Shown piece after piece: positions 24,732 to 34,529 of a stretch of 44,386 nt of DNA. Source of the DNA: CAYVTD01 sp964577665. Its GTDB lineage: Bacteria > Bacteroidota > Ignavibacteria > Kapaibacteriales > UBA2268. The first letter of the stretch is position 1; every line of letters begins with the position of its first letter. The stretch spans positions 1 to 44,386 of the forward strand of contig CAZOBD010000010.1 of the NCBI GenBank assembly GCA_964577665.1, given 5' to 3'. The notes under the pieces were generated by a model. It searched no databases and was not told the DNA's origin. It worked only from the letters and a program-made list of their open reading frames with translations. The position numbers and the translations under genes were made by a program.

Positions 24732-27089
24732 TTATCCCGCCAGCTCATTCAGCAGGTTTTTCTTGTAAAAAGCCACAGCTTTGTTTTTATCACCGTCCAT
24801 GTAAATGCTTATAGCGCCTTCTGAAAAATAATCCTCTGTTTTAATTACTTTTACCACTTTTTCATATTTTTCATAATTCGATATAAATTCTCCCAAAAAG
24901 TTTTTTGATTTGTAAAAGAAGTCTTGATTGAATTTATTCCCTTCCCTGTCGGGATACAGCGGGAGATATTTTATATTAGCCTCTACCAAATCCTGAAAAA
25001 AATGAGTGCCGAAAGAGACTTCGGGCATATATCCGCTGCTTTCTTTAGCCATTTCTATGAGCATGGCAGTATTATTGATATCACTGTAAATAACAGGTAC
25101 GCCCAGCATAATGTCTCCTTTGCTACCCCATCTGCCCGGACCTATCAGTATAAACTTACGGCGTGGTAGAATGCGGTTGAGTTCGCCGATTATTCTGCCT
25201 ATTTCAATCATTTCTTCGCGGGTTTCGCAGCTTCGGTATCCTTCGAAATCAACATAGATAACATATTGGATATCTTCCACAAGGGCATTGCTAACATACT
25301 GTTCTGCGGTAAAAATAATATTTTTCGAGGGGATGTTGACGGGCAGCTTTACTAAATTTTCCTCTGCAAAACTGCTCTGAGGGCGGCACTGGAGAAGATA
25401 AAGTTTTTCGCCGCTGCAGGCAAACTCTACATCTACCGGTTTGCCGATTGCTTTCTCCAATTCTTTCAATATGGAATTGATTATTTTTACAAACCGGGTA
25501 TTTTGCAGAAGTTTTTCAAATGTAACGACCATCGGCTCCTGTCTGAAATCGGAAAGAGAGCTTATAGGCTCTACCAGAGTTCCGTTTCTGTCAAAAGAAA
25601 CTATTTTTTCAAGTCCGGGGAAGTATCCTCCGCTTTCACTGATAAGTTCGTCGAAGACTATTGTTTCGAAGCTGTTAGTATCCAGATTAATTACATCCGC
25701 GTACCTCTGTGAATAACGCACTACATCCTCATAAGAATTGTTAACTCTCAGTCCGGGCTGCCCGGGAGAAAAAAGCAGAGGGTAATCGTCAATAGTACGG
25801 TCAACTGCCCGCGTGCCCAGACCGGCTACAAGGCGGACTACTCCGTCGCGCCTTTTGATACGCGGCGACCAGCGAAATTCATTGCTGCTGAAAGCTACTC
25901 CGGCAAAACTCGGGAAAAAATATCTGCCAACCTGAGTGCCGACAACCTCCTGAATTAAAATGCCCATTTCTTCCCGAAAATCCAGCAGATTGTTTTTTTT
26001 GCGGTACTCAATAGGGTCAGGTCCGAGCGTACTTGCGTAAACTTCGGTAATGGCATTGATAAGATCGCGCATTCTTTCGTCTTTTGTTCCTTTATTGGAA
26101 AGAAAAAGACTTTTATATTTTCCGCTGAAGGCAGCTTCGAAACTGTCTTCCAAAAGACTTGAAGACCGGACTATTATTGGTCTGCCTTCGAGGTCGTCGA
26201 GAATCATGTTCAGGGCATACCTTGCTTCAGGCGGGAATTGAGAATGCTTGAAAATATATTCCAGAAACGGATACTCCTGTTTGATTTCTTCGGGAGATTC
26301 ATATTTTGTGAAAACAAATTCTTCAAGAGCATTATAATGCATAAAATCCAATATCTGGTCTGAAGTGATAAACCAGCTTCGCGGAGTAAACACCTTTTCA
26401 AAAATGGGGTTCTCTTTCTTTTTCTGCTCAAGTATCTGCGAAGCCAGTATCATGCCTGCACTTTTACCTCCGAGTTTGCCGTTTCCCTGAGCAGGTCCGA
26501 CAACCCTGTCTAAAATGGAATTGATAGCTTCAAGCGTGATGTACTTCTTTGCAACATTTACATATCTTAGATTTTCCGAAAACAAGCGATAGACAAGAAA
26601 AACCCGCAGTCCGATTCTTTCGTCGAGAGAAAGAGCCGTAGTGCTGGCAGAAAGTTTAAAAAAGCGCTTGACCGAATCGACTACTTCCGAGAGGGGTGCG
26701 TGTCTTTTTTCCAGCACCATGGAAAGAAAACTTGTCTGCTCGCGGTAAATCCATTTATTAAGCAGTTCCGTGATTTTATCGTCTTCTATATAAGCATCGG
26801 CGATATCGAATACTTTTTCGACAATGTCCTGATTTATTTCGCGGGTAGCCAGAGGCTTAGGCCAGTTAGGACCGTAGCGCTGCTCTGCTTCTCTGGTTTG
26901 CTTGCCCCCCGGATTGAGTACTTCGATGAGGTCGAATATTTCAAATATTTTTATTTTATCGAGGTAAATAATCATTTTCATGCAGATACGGTAGAGCAAA
27001 GTACGATCCTGATAGATCAGATTTTCCAGAATAATCTGCCATTCGGGTTTCTTCGGATATTTTCTTTTTTTCTTATCTATTTTTCTCAT
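24732..27089 (-). CDS. PEP/pyruvate-binding ATP-grasp protein lacking the phosphohistidine domain
   Basis: This 785-aa cytoplasmic protein is related to pyruvate phosphate dikinase/PEP synthase N-terminal domains. Residues about 200-570 carry GKLGGKSAG (205-212), VRSSSLLEDS (307-316) and the closing LYLLQCRP (563-570). An uncharacterised helical region of about 195 residues precedes this. A different C-terminal domain follows, with a strong motif GPGRWGS...LGVPVIYSDINN (650-672). The swivelling His domain (TSHAA motif) and the PEP-forming barrel are both absent, so it cannot run the normal PPDK reaction alone. Its ATG overlaps the sensor kinase stop by four bases (ATGA), implying coupled translation. 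The role is unknown; the coupling suggests it acts with the kinase. Confidence 0.85.
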   Translation of the reverse strand: MRKIDKKKRKYPKKPEWQIILENLIYQDRTLLYRICMKMIIYLDKIKIFEIFDLIEVLNPGGKQTREAEQRYGPNWPKPLATREINQDIVEKVFDIADAYIEDDKITELLNKWIYREQTSFLSMVLEKRHAPLSEVVDSVKRFFKLSASTTALSLDERIGLRVFLVYRLFSENLRYVNVAKKYITLEAINSILDRVVGPAQGNGKLGGKSAGMILASQILEQKKKENPIFEKVFTPRSWFITSDQILDFMHYNALEEFVFTKYESPEEIKQEYPFLEYIFKHSQFPPEARYALNMILDDLEGRPIIVRSSSLLEDSFEAAFSGKYKSLFLSNKGTKDERMRDLINAITEVYASTLGPDPIEYRKKNNLLDFREEMGILIQEVVGTQVGRYFFPSFAGVAFSSNEFRWSPRIKRRDGVVRLVAGLGTRAVDRTIDDYPLLFSPGQPGLRVNNSYEDVVRYSQRYADVINLDTNSFETIVFDELISESGGYFPGLEKIVSFDRNGTLVEPISSLSDFRQEPMVVTFEKLLQNTRFVKIINSILKELEKAIGKPVDVEFACSGEKLYLLQCRPQSSFAEENLVKLPVNIPSKNIIFTAEQYVSNALVEDIQYVIYVDFEGYRSCETREEMIEIGRIIGELNRILPRRKFILIGPGRWGSKGDIMLGVPVIYSDINNTAMLIEMAKESSGYMPEVSFGTHFFQDLVEANIKYLPLYPDREGNKFNQDFFYKSKNFLGEFISNYEKYEKVVKVIKTEDYFSEGAISIYMDGDKNKAVAFYKKNLLNELAG

Positions 27090-30000
27090 TGTATATCATT
27101 CTCTTCTATATATCCCGGTAATGTGAAAGTAACAGTTGTGCCGATTCCTTTTCTGCTCTCGATATCAATTACTCCACCGAGCAGCTCTACCATTTTTTTT
27201 GTTACCGAAAGCCCGAGACCCGTACCTTCATGTGTGCGGGCAAGACCTTCGCTGCCCTGCCGGAAGGCTTCGAATATAGTTTGAAGTTTTGTGTTTTCAA
27301 TACCGATACCGGTATCGGAAATCTTAAAAACAGCCAGAGTTTCATTTTTAGAGACGAATTTGCTGACTGTAATTTTAATTGTGCCTTCTTTCGTAAATTT
27401 TATGGCGTTGTCCAGTAAATTGCTGATTATCTGATTGAGAATGATTTCATCTACCTGCACTTTCAAGTTTTTGTCTTCTATTTCCATATCGAGGAAGAGT
27501 CCCTTCCTTTGTATTTCATCTTCATAGGCTTTTATGCTGTACCCTAGGAGCTTGTGAATGCTGAGCGTAGCAACCCTGATATTCGAGGTATGAGACTCAA
27601 GCTCGGAGAGTGTCAGAAGGTTGTTGAGCGTTTTGTAAAGTCTTTCGGCAGACTGAAGCTGCATGTCCACCAGTTCTAAATCGTCTTCATTTACAAGACA
27701 CATCTTCAATAGCTGGGCGCTCCCCATAATGCCGTTTAGGGGTGTGCGGAGTTCATGATTGAGATTGCCTAATATGATTGATTTCAGCCTGCTTGCTTCT
27801 TCGGCTTTTTCCTTGGCTTCTATCAGTTCCATCTGACTATGCTTTCTTTCGCTTATATCGCGGATAAGAGTAATGACATAAATAATCTCTCCGCCTGTTT
27901 CTACAGGAATTTTTCTTGTTTCCGAGTGAATCATTTTTTTGTTATACTCTCTGCTTTCTTCGCTTATCAGTATCCGCCCTGTTTTAAAAACTTCTTGATA
28001 TTCTTTCTTAAGCCGTTCATCCTGCTGAGAAAAATAGTCGAAAAGATTTTTGCCTTCGGGTTTAGATTCATTACCCAGCTCCTCCGTAAATTCTTTCAGG
28101 GCATTATTCATTAAAATAATATTGAAGTCCCGGTCTATTACGTGTATGTAATCATCCATGGAATCAATCAGGGCAGAAAGGCGCGATTCCGATTCGATGA
28201 GAGACATTCTTATTTTCCGCTTTTCGGTTATATCTTCCTTTATAGCAATATAATTCAGTATATTATTGTTTTCGTCAGTAACAGGAGATATGGTCATTGA
28301 CTCCCAGTAAAGGTCGCCGTTCTTTTTTTTGTTGCATATTTCGCCGCGCCAGTCCCTGCCGGAGCTGATAGTATTCCAAAGCTCCTTATAAAATGCATCG
28401 GAATGGATACCGGATTTTAAAATACGAGGATTTTCGCCGATTACTTCATCAGCCTGATATCCGGTTATTTTTGTAAAAGTCTGGTTTACATATTCGATAT
28501 TGCCGTCTAAATCGGTAATTACGATTAGATTAGCGCTTTGCTCTACTCCTTTGCTGAGCTTAGTAATCATCCGGGAGGCTGTTACCTGTTCGGTCAGGTC
28601 TTCCACTATGCCGACAGCTCCGATAATATTGCCGTCGGATTCTTTTACGGGTTCAAAGCGAGAGCGGTTGTAATGGCTTCTTTTTCCGGTATGAGATGTA
28701 TATTCGCCTTCGTAGTGCCCCTGCTGTCCCTGAAAAGGCTTTTTCATCTCCTCTACCATTTTCTTGTTTTTTACATTTTGGAAAACGTTAAAGCCTATAA
28801 CATTTTTTCTTTCCGTACCGAGTATTTGCAGGTGTGCCTCGTTGCATACCGTTACATATCCTTCGGTATCATAAAAAATAATACCCATGGGAGCATTTTC
28901 AAAAATCAGCCTGTATTTTTCCTCAGTTTCACGCCTTGCCTGCTCAGCCTTAACCTTATCGGAAATGTCTTCTATTATGCCGTCATAATAAATAATTTCG
29001 CCTTGTTCGTTCAAAATAGCTCTGCCGCGGTCTCTTGCATAAATGATACTGCCGTTCTTTTTCTTCAGACGTATTTCGGTAGTTACCACACCTTTGTTTT
29101 TATTCCATTCTTCAAGTTCGGCTTCACGTTCGTTAATGTCAAAAAACAGTTCTTTGGATGAAATATTCTTCATTTCCTCGGCTGAGTCATAGGCGAGCAT
29201 CTCTGCAAGAGATTGATTGGCATGAAGTATTTTGCCGTCGGAAGTGCTTCTGTATATTCCTATTGGAAGCTGATTTATTAATGATCGGTAATCTTTCTCG
29301 CTTTGCTTTAGTTTGCGCTCGGTAAAGACTTTTTCTGTTACATCGCGCATTATGCCTTCAATGCCTGAGGGCTTTCCGTGTTCATCTTTCATGAGAGCGG
29401 CGTTTACCTCGGCATGTATGATCTCACCGGATAAAGTACTTAACTCTATCCGATGATTTTTCACACTTCCGTACTGGAAAAGCCTGTCGAGCATTATATC
29501 GCATGATTTTTCCTGCAAGCAGAAAGTATCAGTAACGCTTTTTCCAATCAGCTCGTCAATATTGTCGTAACCTAATGCTTTTGCACCGGAGGGGCTCATA
29601 AGCACGAGATTCTTGTTCATATCTACCTGAAAGTATATATCGCTTATGCTTTCAAAAATTGTCTGGTATTTTTTCTTGTTAGCTTCGAGTTCTCTCTCTG
29701 CCTTTTTCCTTCTGTTTATATTTATAAGCGAAACGTACTGTATATCCTTGTCGCTTGTACGTATTTGCTTGAACTCCAAAAGCCCCCAGAAAAAACCGCT
29801 GTTTTTCTGCTTAACCCTCAGTTCGCAGCTTCCGTTTTCATTTTTGTCTAATACAGTTCTTTGAAAGAGATAAAATTCATCCTGAGAATCAGGATGCAGG
29901 AATTTGATTATCTCTTTCCCAAGCAGCGACTCTTTTTCAGATTCAAGCATGAGAGCTGCGGTAAAATTGCAGCTAAGTATCCGGTTTTTCATATCAAGAG

Positions 30001-30244
30001 AAAGATACCCTATCGGAGCAAATTCAAAAAGATGAAAGTACTTTTGTTTTGCTTCCTCGAGTTCCTGCTGTATCCGCCGCAGTTCGTCGTTTTGCAGGTC
30101 AAGTTCTATTTTATGCACGTTCAGCTCGTGCACATAGGCTTTTATTTCATCGGGGGTAAGCTTGCCGATATCCACCTCGCCCTTTTCTCTGAGCTGCTCG
30201 GCTTTCTTTCTTAATCTGTTATATTTGTCATTAATTTCAGGCAT
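27086..30244 (-). CDS. soluble multi-PAS sensor histidine kinase
   Basis: This protein of 1052 aa has no membrane segments. An N-terminal helical segment (KAYVHELNVHKIELDLQNDE) is followed by six tandem PAS domains at roughly 70-190, 195-315, 320-440, 445-565, 570-685 and 690-810. The fifth ends in a PAC-type KEDITEKR. The kinase core has phosphoacceptor H830 (LNHELRTPLNGIMG), an N box (DNAIKFT), G1 (DTGIGI) and G2 (EGTGLGLSVTKKM). It is a complete cytoplasmic kinase without a receiver. It probably senses several internal cues such as redox state or small ligands. A GTG two codons upstream (30250) is an alternative start. It sits 14 bases after the biotin carrier gene and overlaps the PEP/pyruvate-binding gene. 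Confidence 0.93.
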   Translation of the reverse strand: MPEINDKYNRLRKKAEQLREKGEVDIGKLTPDEIKAYVHELNVHKIELDLQNDELRRIQQELEEAKQKYFHLFEFAPIGYLSLDMKNRILSCNFTAALMLESEKESLLGKEIIKFLHPDSQDEFYLFQRTVLDKNENGSCELRVKQKNSGFFWGLLEFKQIRTSDKDIQYVSLININRRKKAERELEANKKKYQTIFESISDIYFQVDMNKNLVLMSPSGAKALGYDNIDELIGKSVTDTFCLQEKSCDIMLDRLFQYGSVKNHRIELSTLSGEIIHAEVNAALMKDEHGKPSGIEGIMRDVTEKVFTERKLKQSEKDYRSLINQLPIGIYRSTSDGKILHANQSLAEMLAYDSAEEMKNISSKELFFDINEREAELEEWNKNKGVVTTEIRLKKKNGSIIYARDRGRAILNEQGEIIYYDGIIEDISDKVKAEQARRETEEKYRLIFENAPMGIIFYDTEGYVTVCNEAHLQILGTERKNVIGFNVFQNVKNKKMVEEMKKPFQGQQGHYEGEYTSHTGKRSHYNRSRFEPVKESDGNIIGAVGIVEDLTEQVTASRMITKLSKGVEQSANLIVITDLDGNIEYVNQTFTKITGYQADEVIGENPRILKSGIHSDAFYKELWNTISSGRDWRGEICNKKKNGDLYWESMTISPVTDENNNILNYIAIKEDITEKRKIRMSLIESESRLSALIDSMDDYIHVIDRDFNIILMNNALKEFTEELGNESKPEGKNLFDYFSQQDERLKKEYQEVFKTGRILISEESREYNKKMIHSETRKIPVETGGEIIYVITLIRDISERKHSQMELIEAKEKAEEASRLKSIILGNLNHELRTPLNGIMGSAQLLKMCLVNEDDLELVDMQLQSAERLYKTLNNLLTLSELESHTSNIRVATLSIHKLLGYSIKAYEDEIQRKGLFLDMEIEDKNLKVQVDEIILNQIISNLLDNAIKFTKEGTIKITVSKFVSKNETLAVFKISDTGIGIENTKLQTIFEAFRQGSEGLARTHEGTGLGLSVTKKMVELLGGVIDIESRKGIGTTVTFTLPGYIEENDIQ

Positions 30245-30258
30245 TTCCACATAAAATT

Positions 30259-30762
30259 TTATTCATCAACTTCTTTTTCAACAACAATCAAAACATCTTC
30301 CGAATCAGCCTGTTTCCCGGCTTCGGCATTTATTTCCGTAACAGTGCCGTCGATGGATGCATACAGGCTTGTTTCCATTTTCATGGCTTCCACTATTATC
30401 AAGGGGTCGCCTTCTTTTACCTTGTCTCCTTTTTTAACCAGCACTTTTACTATACTGCCCGGCATAGGCGGTTTTATTTCTTCCCTGTCCTGACCTGCGC
30501 CTGCCGCATCATCAAAGTCTTTTTCCTCTTCGGCAGGTTTCTCAAAGTAAAAAGCTTTGCCCTCGATGTTCGCGTAGATGCGCTTTTCATCTTCGGCGGC
30601 ATAAACGTTGTAACGCCTTCCGTTCAGCTTTACAATAAATTCATTTTTGGAGGCTTCTGTTAATTCCAAAGGTAAGCTCGCTTCATCTGTCTTCAGCAAA
30701 TATCCGTCCCCGCTTTTTTCAAGCTCTGCGTTGATAATCTCTTTGTCGTAAATCAGTTCCAT
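30259..30762 (-). CDS. biotin carboxyl carrier protein
   Basis: This 167-aa protein carries biotin for an acyl-CoA or pyruvate carboxylase. The biotinyl domain fills residues about 95-165, with the attachment motif EAMKMET (Lys128) and the typical MPGSIVKVLVKKGDKVKEGD lead-in. An N-terminal beta domain of about 75 residues and a charged linker precede it, as in carriers of Bacteroidetes-type propionyl/methylmalonyl-CoA carboxylases. The frame extends 24 codons upstream to 30834, but that segment is not carrier-like, so I chose the ATG at 30762. The carboxylase subunits are not in the window. It is the first gene of the run leading into the PAS kinase. Confidence 0.9.
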   Translation of the reverse strand: MELIYDKEIINAELEKSGDGYLLKTDEASLPLELTEASKNEFIVKLNGRRYNVYAAEDEKRIYANIEGKAFYFEKPAEEEKDFDDAAGAGQDREEIKPPMPGSIVKVLVKKGDKVKEGDPLIIVEAMKMETSLYASIDGTVTEINAEAGKQADSEDVLIVVEKEVDE

Positions 30763-31040
30763 AGTTCTTTGGTTTTTTTTAACAAGTGTTTTCAGAATGT
30801 TACATATTTTTTTATATTCTACAAATAATTGCACAAAAATGCAAATTATGCAAAGATAATAATTTTAATGACAAGTTACATATAAAAGTAATATTATAGC
30901 CATATAATTTCTTGTGCGATGTGTTCTTTTCTCTAAAGGTTTTTTATGGCAAAAAGTATTTTTCCTATTGAGGAAAAGATTTAGGACAGCGAATTTCTTC
31001 AAAAATTCTGATTTTAAAATTAAGGAAAACTCATCTAACA

Positions 31041-31080
31041 AAAAAAAAGACTTTCCAAGTAAAATTAACAAGGAAAGTCT
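31041..31080 (-). terminator. rho-independent terminator after the malic enzyme gene
   Basis: On the minus strand, AGACTTTCC (31080-31072) pairs with GGAAAGTCT (31056-31048) and is followed by an uninterrupted T-run to 31041. It starts 33 bases after the malic enzyme stop. It therefore separates that gene from the biotin carrier operon. Confidence 0.85.
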
Positions 31081-31112
31081 GTGAAAATCATTTTTTTTGC
31101 AAAATACAAAAC

Positions 31113-33386
31113 TTAAACGGTTCTGGTTCTTTCTTTGTGCTGTGCATCGACAACCGCGATAGCAGTCATATCAATTATTTCATGTATTTCGCAATTGTGC
31201 TGAAGAACATGAACTGCCTTGCTTAATCCCTGCAGGATAGGACCGATAAGATGAGCGCCGCCGAGTTTTGCCAGGAGTTTATAGGCAATATTACCTGCGG
31301 AAAGATTCGGGAAAATAAGCACATTTGCACCGTCTTTCAGACTGCTGAAGGGGAAATGTTTTTCGATTATTTCTTCGGTAACAGCCGTATCAGCCTGCAT
31401 TTCTCCATCTACCATCAAATTGGGATTTCTTGCCCTGATAAGCTCTAAAGCTTTTTGGATCATAAAATAGTTTTCTCCTCTTTCCGAACCGAAATTTGAG
31501 TAAGAAAGCAGGGCAGCGCGTGGAGTTATATCAAAGTTCGTAACGAAATCGGCAGCCTGAAGCGTTATGTCTGCAATTGCTTCATGGTCGGGATTGATGT
31601 TAACGGTAGTGTCGGCAAGGAAGTATGCCTGCTTTTTAGTAGATACTATGTAAAGTCCCGATACTTTTTTGTAGCGGAGGTCTCTGCCTATTATCTGCAG
31701 AGCAGGGCGAATTGTAGTGGGATAGTTTGAGGTATGCCCGGAAATCATACCGTCGGCATCGCCTTTGTGCACCATCATTGCACCAAAATAGTTGTTATGG
31801 TGTAAAATGCGGTGCTTAGCTTCAATTTTTGTCATTCCTTTGCGCTGACGGAGCCTGTAAAGTTCGTCGATGTATTCACCGGTTTTTTCATATTTTGCCG
31901 GATCAACTATTTTTACTCCTTCAATCTTATGCTCATTTTCTTTTGCTATTCTCTGAATTTCCTCTTCACTGCCTATCAAGACCGGATAGGCAATGCCTTC
32001 GTCGAAAGCAGTCTGAGCAGCTTTGATGATTTTTATGCACTCGCCTTCCGGATAGACTATAGTTTTCGGGCTGCGGCGGGCTTTTTCGAATATCCTTGTC
32101 ATGATTCTTTCTGCGCGTCCCATGCGGATATTGAGAGCCATTTTGTATTCGTCAAAATTTTCGATTGGTTTTTTGGCGACGCCGGAGTCCATTGCCGCTT
32201 TTGCCACTGCGGTGGCGACCCATGTTAAGACTCTCGGATCAAAAGGTTTCGGGATTATATATTCCGGTCCGTAAGTAATATCATCCCCGCCGTATGCCTT
32301 TTTAACGCTCTCCATTACTTCTTCTTTTGCAAGGTCTGCCAATGCTCTTGCGGCGGCAGCCTTCATTTCTTCGTTAATGGCGGTAGCATTTACGTCGAGC
32401 GCTCCCCTGAAAATAAAAGGAAATCCTAGCACATTGTTTACCTGATTGGGATAATCGGAGCGGCCCGTAGCCATTATTATATCTTTTCTGGCATCGGTGG
32501 CGTCTTCGTAAGTAATTTCCGGGTCGGGGTTAGCCATGGCGAAAATTACCGGTCTGTCTGCCATGCTTTTCACCATATCTTTGGAAACCACATTGCCTTG
32601 GGAAAGCCCCACAAAGACATCTGCTCCTTTCATTGCATCTTCCAAAGTTCTGCGGTCTGTTTCCACAGCAAACTTTTCTTTGTATTCATTCATGCCCTTT
32701 TCTCTGCCCTTGTAAATAACTCCTCTGGAATCGCACATAAGGACGTTTTCAGGCTTAACGCCAAGGCTGATATGAAATTTCGCACAGGCAATGCCGGAAG
32801 CGCCGGCGCCGTTGTAAACCACCTTTATTTCTTCCATTTTTTTGTCTGCAAGCTCTACGGCGTTAAGCAGGGCGGCTCCGCTTATAATAGCCGTGCCGTG
32901 CTGGTCGTCGTGAAACACGGGAATTTTAAGCCGCTTCTTGAGCTCTTCTTCAATGATAAAACATTCCGGTCCCTTTATATCTTCAAGGTTTATTCCGCCG
33001 AATGTAGGCTCCATCACTTCGCAAACTCTGATAATCTCTTCGGTATCTTTAGAATTAAGTTCTATATCGAAAACATCAATGTCTGCAAATGATTTGAATA
33101 ATACGCCTTTTCCTTCCATAACGGGCTTTCCGGCTTCCGGTCCGATATCTCCCAGACCAAGAACTGCAGTTCCGTTGGATATTACTGCAACCAGATTGCC
33201 TCTTGCGGTGTATTCAAAGACCTTATCTGTATCTTTTGCTATTTCGCGGCAGGGTTCTGCCACTCCCGGTGTATATGCCAGTGAAAGATCACGCTGAGTA
33301 ACACAGGGCTTGGTAGTAATAACCTCAATTTTGCCTTTTCTGCCTCTGCTGTGATAGTCGAGGGCATCCTCTTTTCTAATCTTCAT
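31113..33386 (-). CDS. maeB: NADP-dependent malic enzyme with C-terminal phosphotransacetylase-like domain
   Basis: It oxidatively decarboxylates malate to pyruvate with reduction of NADP, in the cytoplasm. At 757 aa it has the long MaeB form. The N-terminal malic domain has SLAYTPGVAEPC and the metal/substrate loop VFHDDQHGTA. A Rossmann domain with YNGAGASGIACAKF follows (about 190-400). From about residue 430 a phosphotransacetylase-like domain takes over (KTIVYPEGE, SGLYIVSTKKQAY, NLSAGNIAYKLLAKLGGA). In characterised MaeB this domain is regulatory, responding to acetyl-CoA, rather than a working transacetylase. It has its own terminator. Confidence 0.95.
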   Translation of the reverse strand: MKIRKEDALDYHSRGRKGKIEVITTKPCVTQRDLSLAYTPGVAEPCREIAKDTDKVFEYTARGNLVAVISNGTAVLGLGDIGPEAGKPVMEGKGVLFKSFADIDVFDIELNSKDTEEIIRVCEVMEPTFGGINLEDIKGPECFIIEEELKKRLKIPVFHDDQHGTAIISGAALLNAVELADKKMEEIKVVYNGAGASGIACAKFHISLGVKPENVLMCDSRGVIYKGREKGMNEYKEKFAVETDRRTLEDAMKGADVFVGLSQGNVVSKDMVKSMADRPVIFAMANPDPEITYEDATDARKDIIMATGRSDYPNQVNNVLGFPFIFRGALDVNATAINEEMKAAAARALADLAKEEVMESVKKAYGGDDITYGPEYIIPKPFDPRVLTWVATAVAKAAMDSGVAKKPIENFDEYKMALNIRMGRAERIMTRIFEKARRSPKTIVYPEGECIKIIKAAQTAFDEGIAYPVLIGSEEEIQRIAKENEHKIEGVKIVDPAKYEKTGEYIDELYRLRQRKGMTKIEAKHRILHHNNYFGAMMVHKGDADGMISGHTSNYPTTIRPALQIIGRDLRYKKVSGLYIVSTKKQAYFLADTTVNINPDHEAIADITLQAADFVTNFDITPRAALLSYSNFGSERGENYFMIQKALELIRARNPNLMVDGEMQADTAVTEEIIEKHFPFSSLKDGANVLIFPNLSAGNIAYKLLAKLGGAHLIGPILQGLSKAVHVLQHNCEIHEIIDMTAIAVVDAQHKERTRTV

Positions 33387-33490
33387 AAAAAACTCCGTTT
33401 TTTAAATAAATATTGCTATATTTATAAGATAAATATATTATAAAATTTAATTTTAAATATTGTAACAAACAAACTACAAAATTACTAAAA

Positions 33491-34282
33491 ATGACACACT
33501 TTAGAAAAATTATCCTCTTTTGTCTTGCAAATGTTGCAGTTTGGTCATCTTCATATTCTATTTATTCTCAATCATTGGCTGATATTGATAAATATTCGGA
33601 AAATGAAAAAGAAAAAATGGAGCTTGAAATAATGAGCAAGCCTATGAACGGCTTTTTCGGCATCTATTTTTCAAATATGGTGCCTCAAAACGAATTTATG
33701 GACAACATAAAAAGTACCGGACAGGGGTTTTCGCTTTACGGAGGTTATCATTTCGATCCTGCACCCATGGCACTGGGCTTTCAGGCAGATATTATTTTTA
33801 ACGGCGCTGACGAAAGAACATTTTCGGATTTCTATTACGGCGACCCGGGAGATGAATATGACTATTATGATGAAGACACTCTATCCACGCAGAGCATGAT
33901 TTTTCCTGTCAGTGTTTTTTACAGGATGCAGCCGGAAGTTTTTAATTTCATTGCACCATATCTTGACATTTACGGCGGAATGAATCTTTTCCTATATTCG
34001 GTAGGTTACGACCAAGACGATGAATATCCCGAACCGGATGATCATTTCACCGTTGCCTGGAATTGGGGGCTCGGTGCAGGGGCATTAATAAAACTCGGCG
34101 ATTTCTTTCAGTATCCCGACAGCAGAACGGCTATATATGCCGATGTGAGGCTGCGTTACATGCGGGGAGGCACTGCCAGCTATTTTACCGGCAGAATTGA
34201 CGGACTGACGGTTGTTCTCCGTGAGTATAAATCAAATACAAACATGATTTTATTCCACATCGGTTTTCATTTCAGATTCTAA
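33491..34282 (+). CDS. putative outer-membrane beta-barrel protein
   Basis: This 263-aa protein has an N-terminal export signal (RKIILFCLANVAVWSSS). The mature part has alternating aromatic strands (FSLYGGYHFDP, IYADVRLRYMRGG), and a C-terminal FHIGFHFRF ends in the terminal Phe typical of outer-membrane barrels. Acidic loops (GDPGDEYDYYDEDT, DQDDEYPEPDDH) would face outward and may bind cations. No named family was recognised. It is followed 29 bases later by a small membrane protein gene on the same strand. Confidence 0.65.
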   Translation: MTHFRKIILFCLANVAVWSSSYSIYSQSLADIDKYSENEKEKMELEIMSKPMNGFFGIYFSNMVPQNEFMDNIKSTGQGFSLYGGYHFDPAPMALGFQADIIFNGADERTFSDFYYGDPGDEYDYYDEDTLSTQSMIFPVSVFYRMQPEVFNFIAPYLDIYGGMNLFLYSVGYDQDDEYPEPDDHFTVAWNWGLGAGALIKLGDFFQYPDSRTAIYADVRLRYMRGGTASYFTGRIDGLTVVLREYKSNTNMILFHIGFHFRF

Positions 34283-34311
34283 TATTTTAATTCATAATAT
34301 ATAGCTTTATA

Positions 34312-34527
34312 ATGAAAGAGAAAAATAAAAAGTGGATATACGTACTGCCCGCCCTTGCGGCACTTTATTTTATTTTTGAATATGGGAACCTGCTTCTCTC
34401 AGGTGATGATTCTTTTAGAAGAATTTTTTCATTCTGCGCATGGGTATTTATTGCGCTTATATCAGTGATAATGTTTATTAAGTCGCTGAAAAAGGAGAAA
34501 GAAAATAATAACAGCTCTGTTTCTTAA
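34312..34527 (+). CDS. small membrane protein, two helices
   Basis: This 71-aa protein has two membrane segments (WIYVLPALAALYFIFEY and FSFCAWVFIALISVIMFI) and a charged C-terminal tail. The family was not recognised. It probably shares a transcript with the outer-membrane protein upstream. Its stop lies two bases from the stop of the convergent Rieske gene, with only a weak CTGTTT/AAACAG inverted repeat across the junction. The two transcripts probably overlap. Confidence 0.6.
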   Translation: MKEKNKKWIYVLPALAALYFIFEYGNLLLSGDDSFRRIFSFCAWVFIALISVIMFIKSLKKEKENNNSSVS

Positions 34528-34529
34528 TC

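Noticed and set aside
24386..24814. Plus-strand 142-codon frame
   Set aside because: It is antisense to the 76-aa gene and to the end of the PEP/pyruvate-binding gene and crosses the tandem repeat. Composition is Leu/Phe/Tyr-rich, typical of shadow frames.
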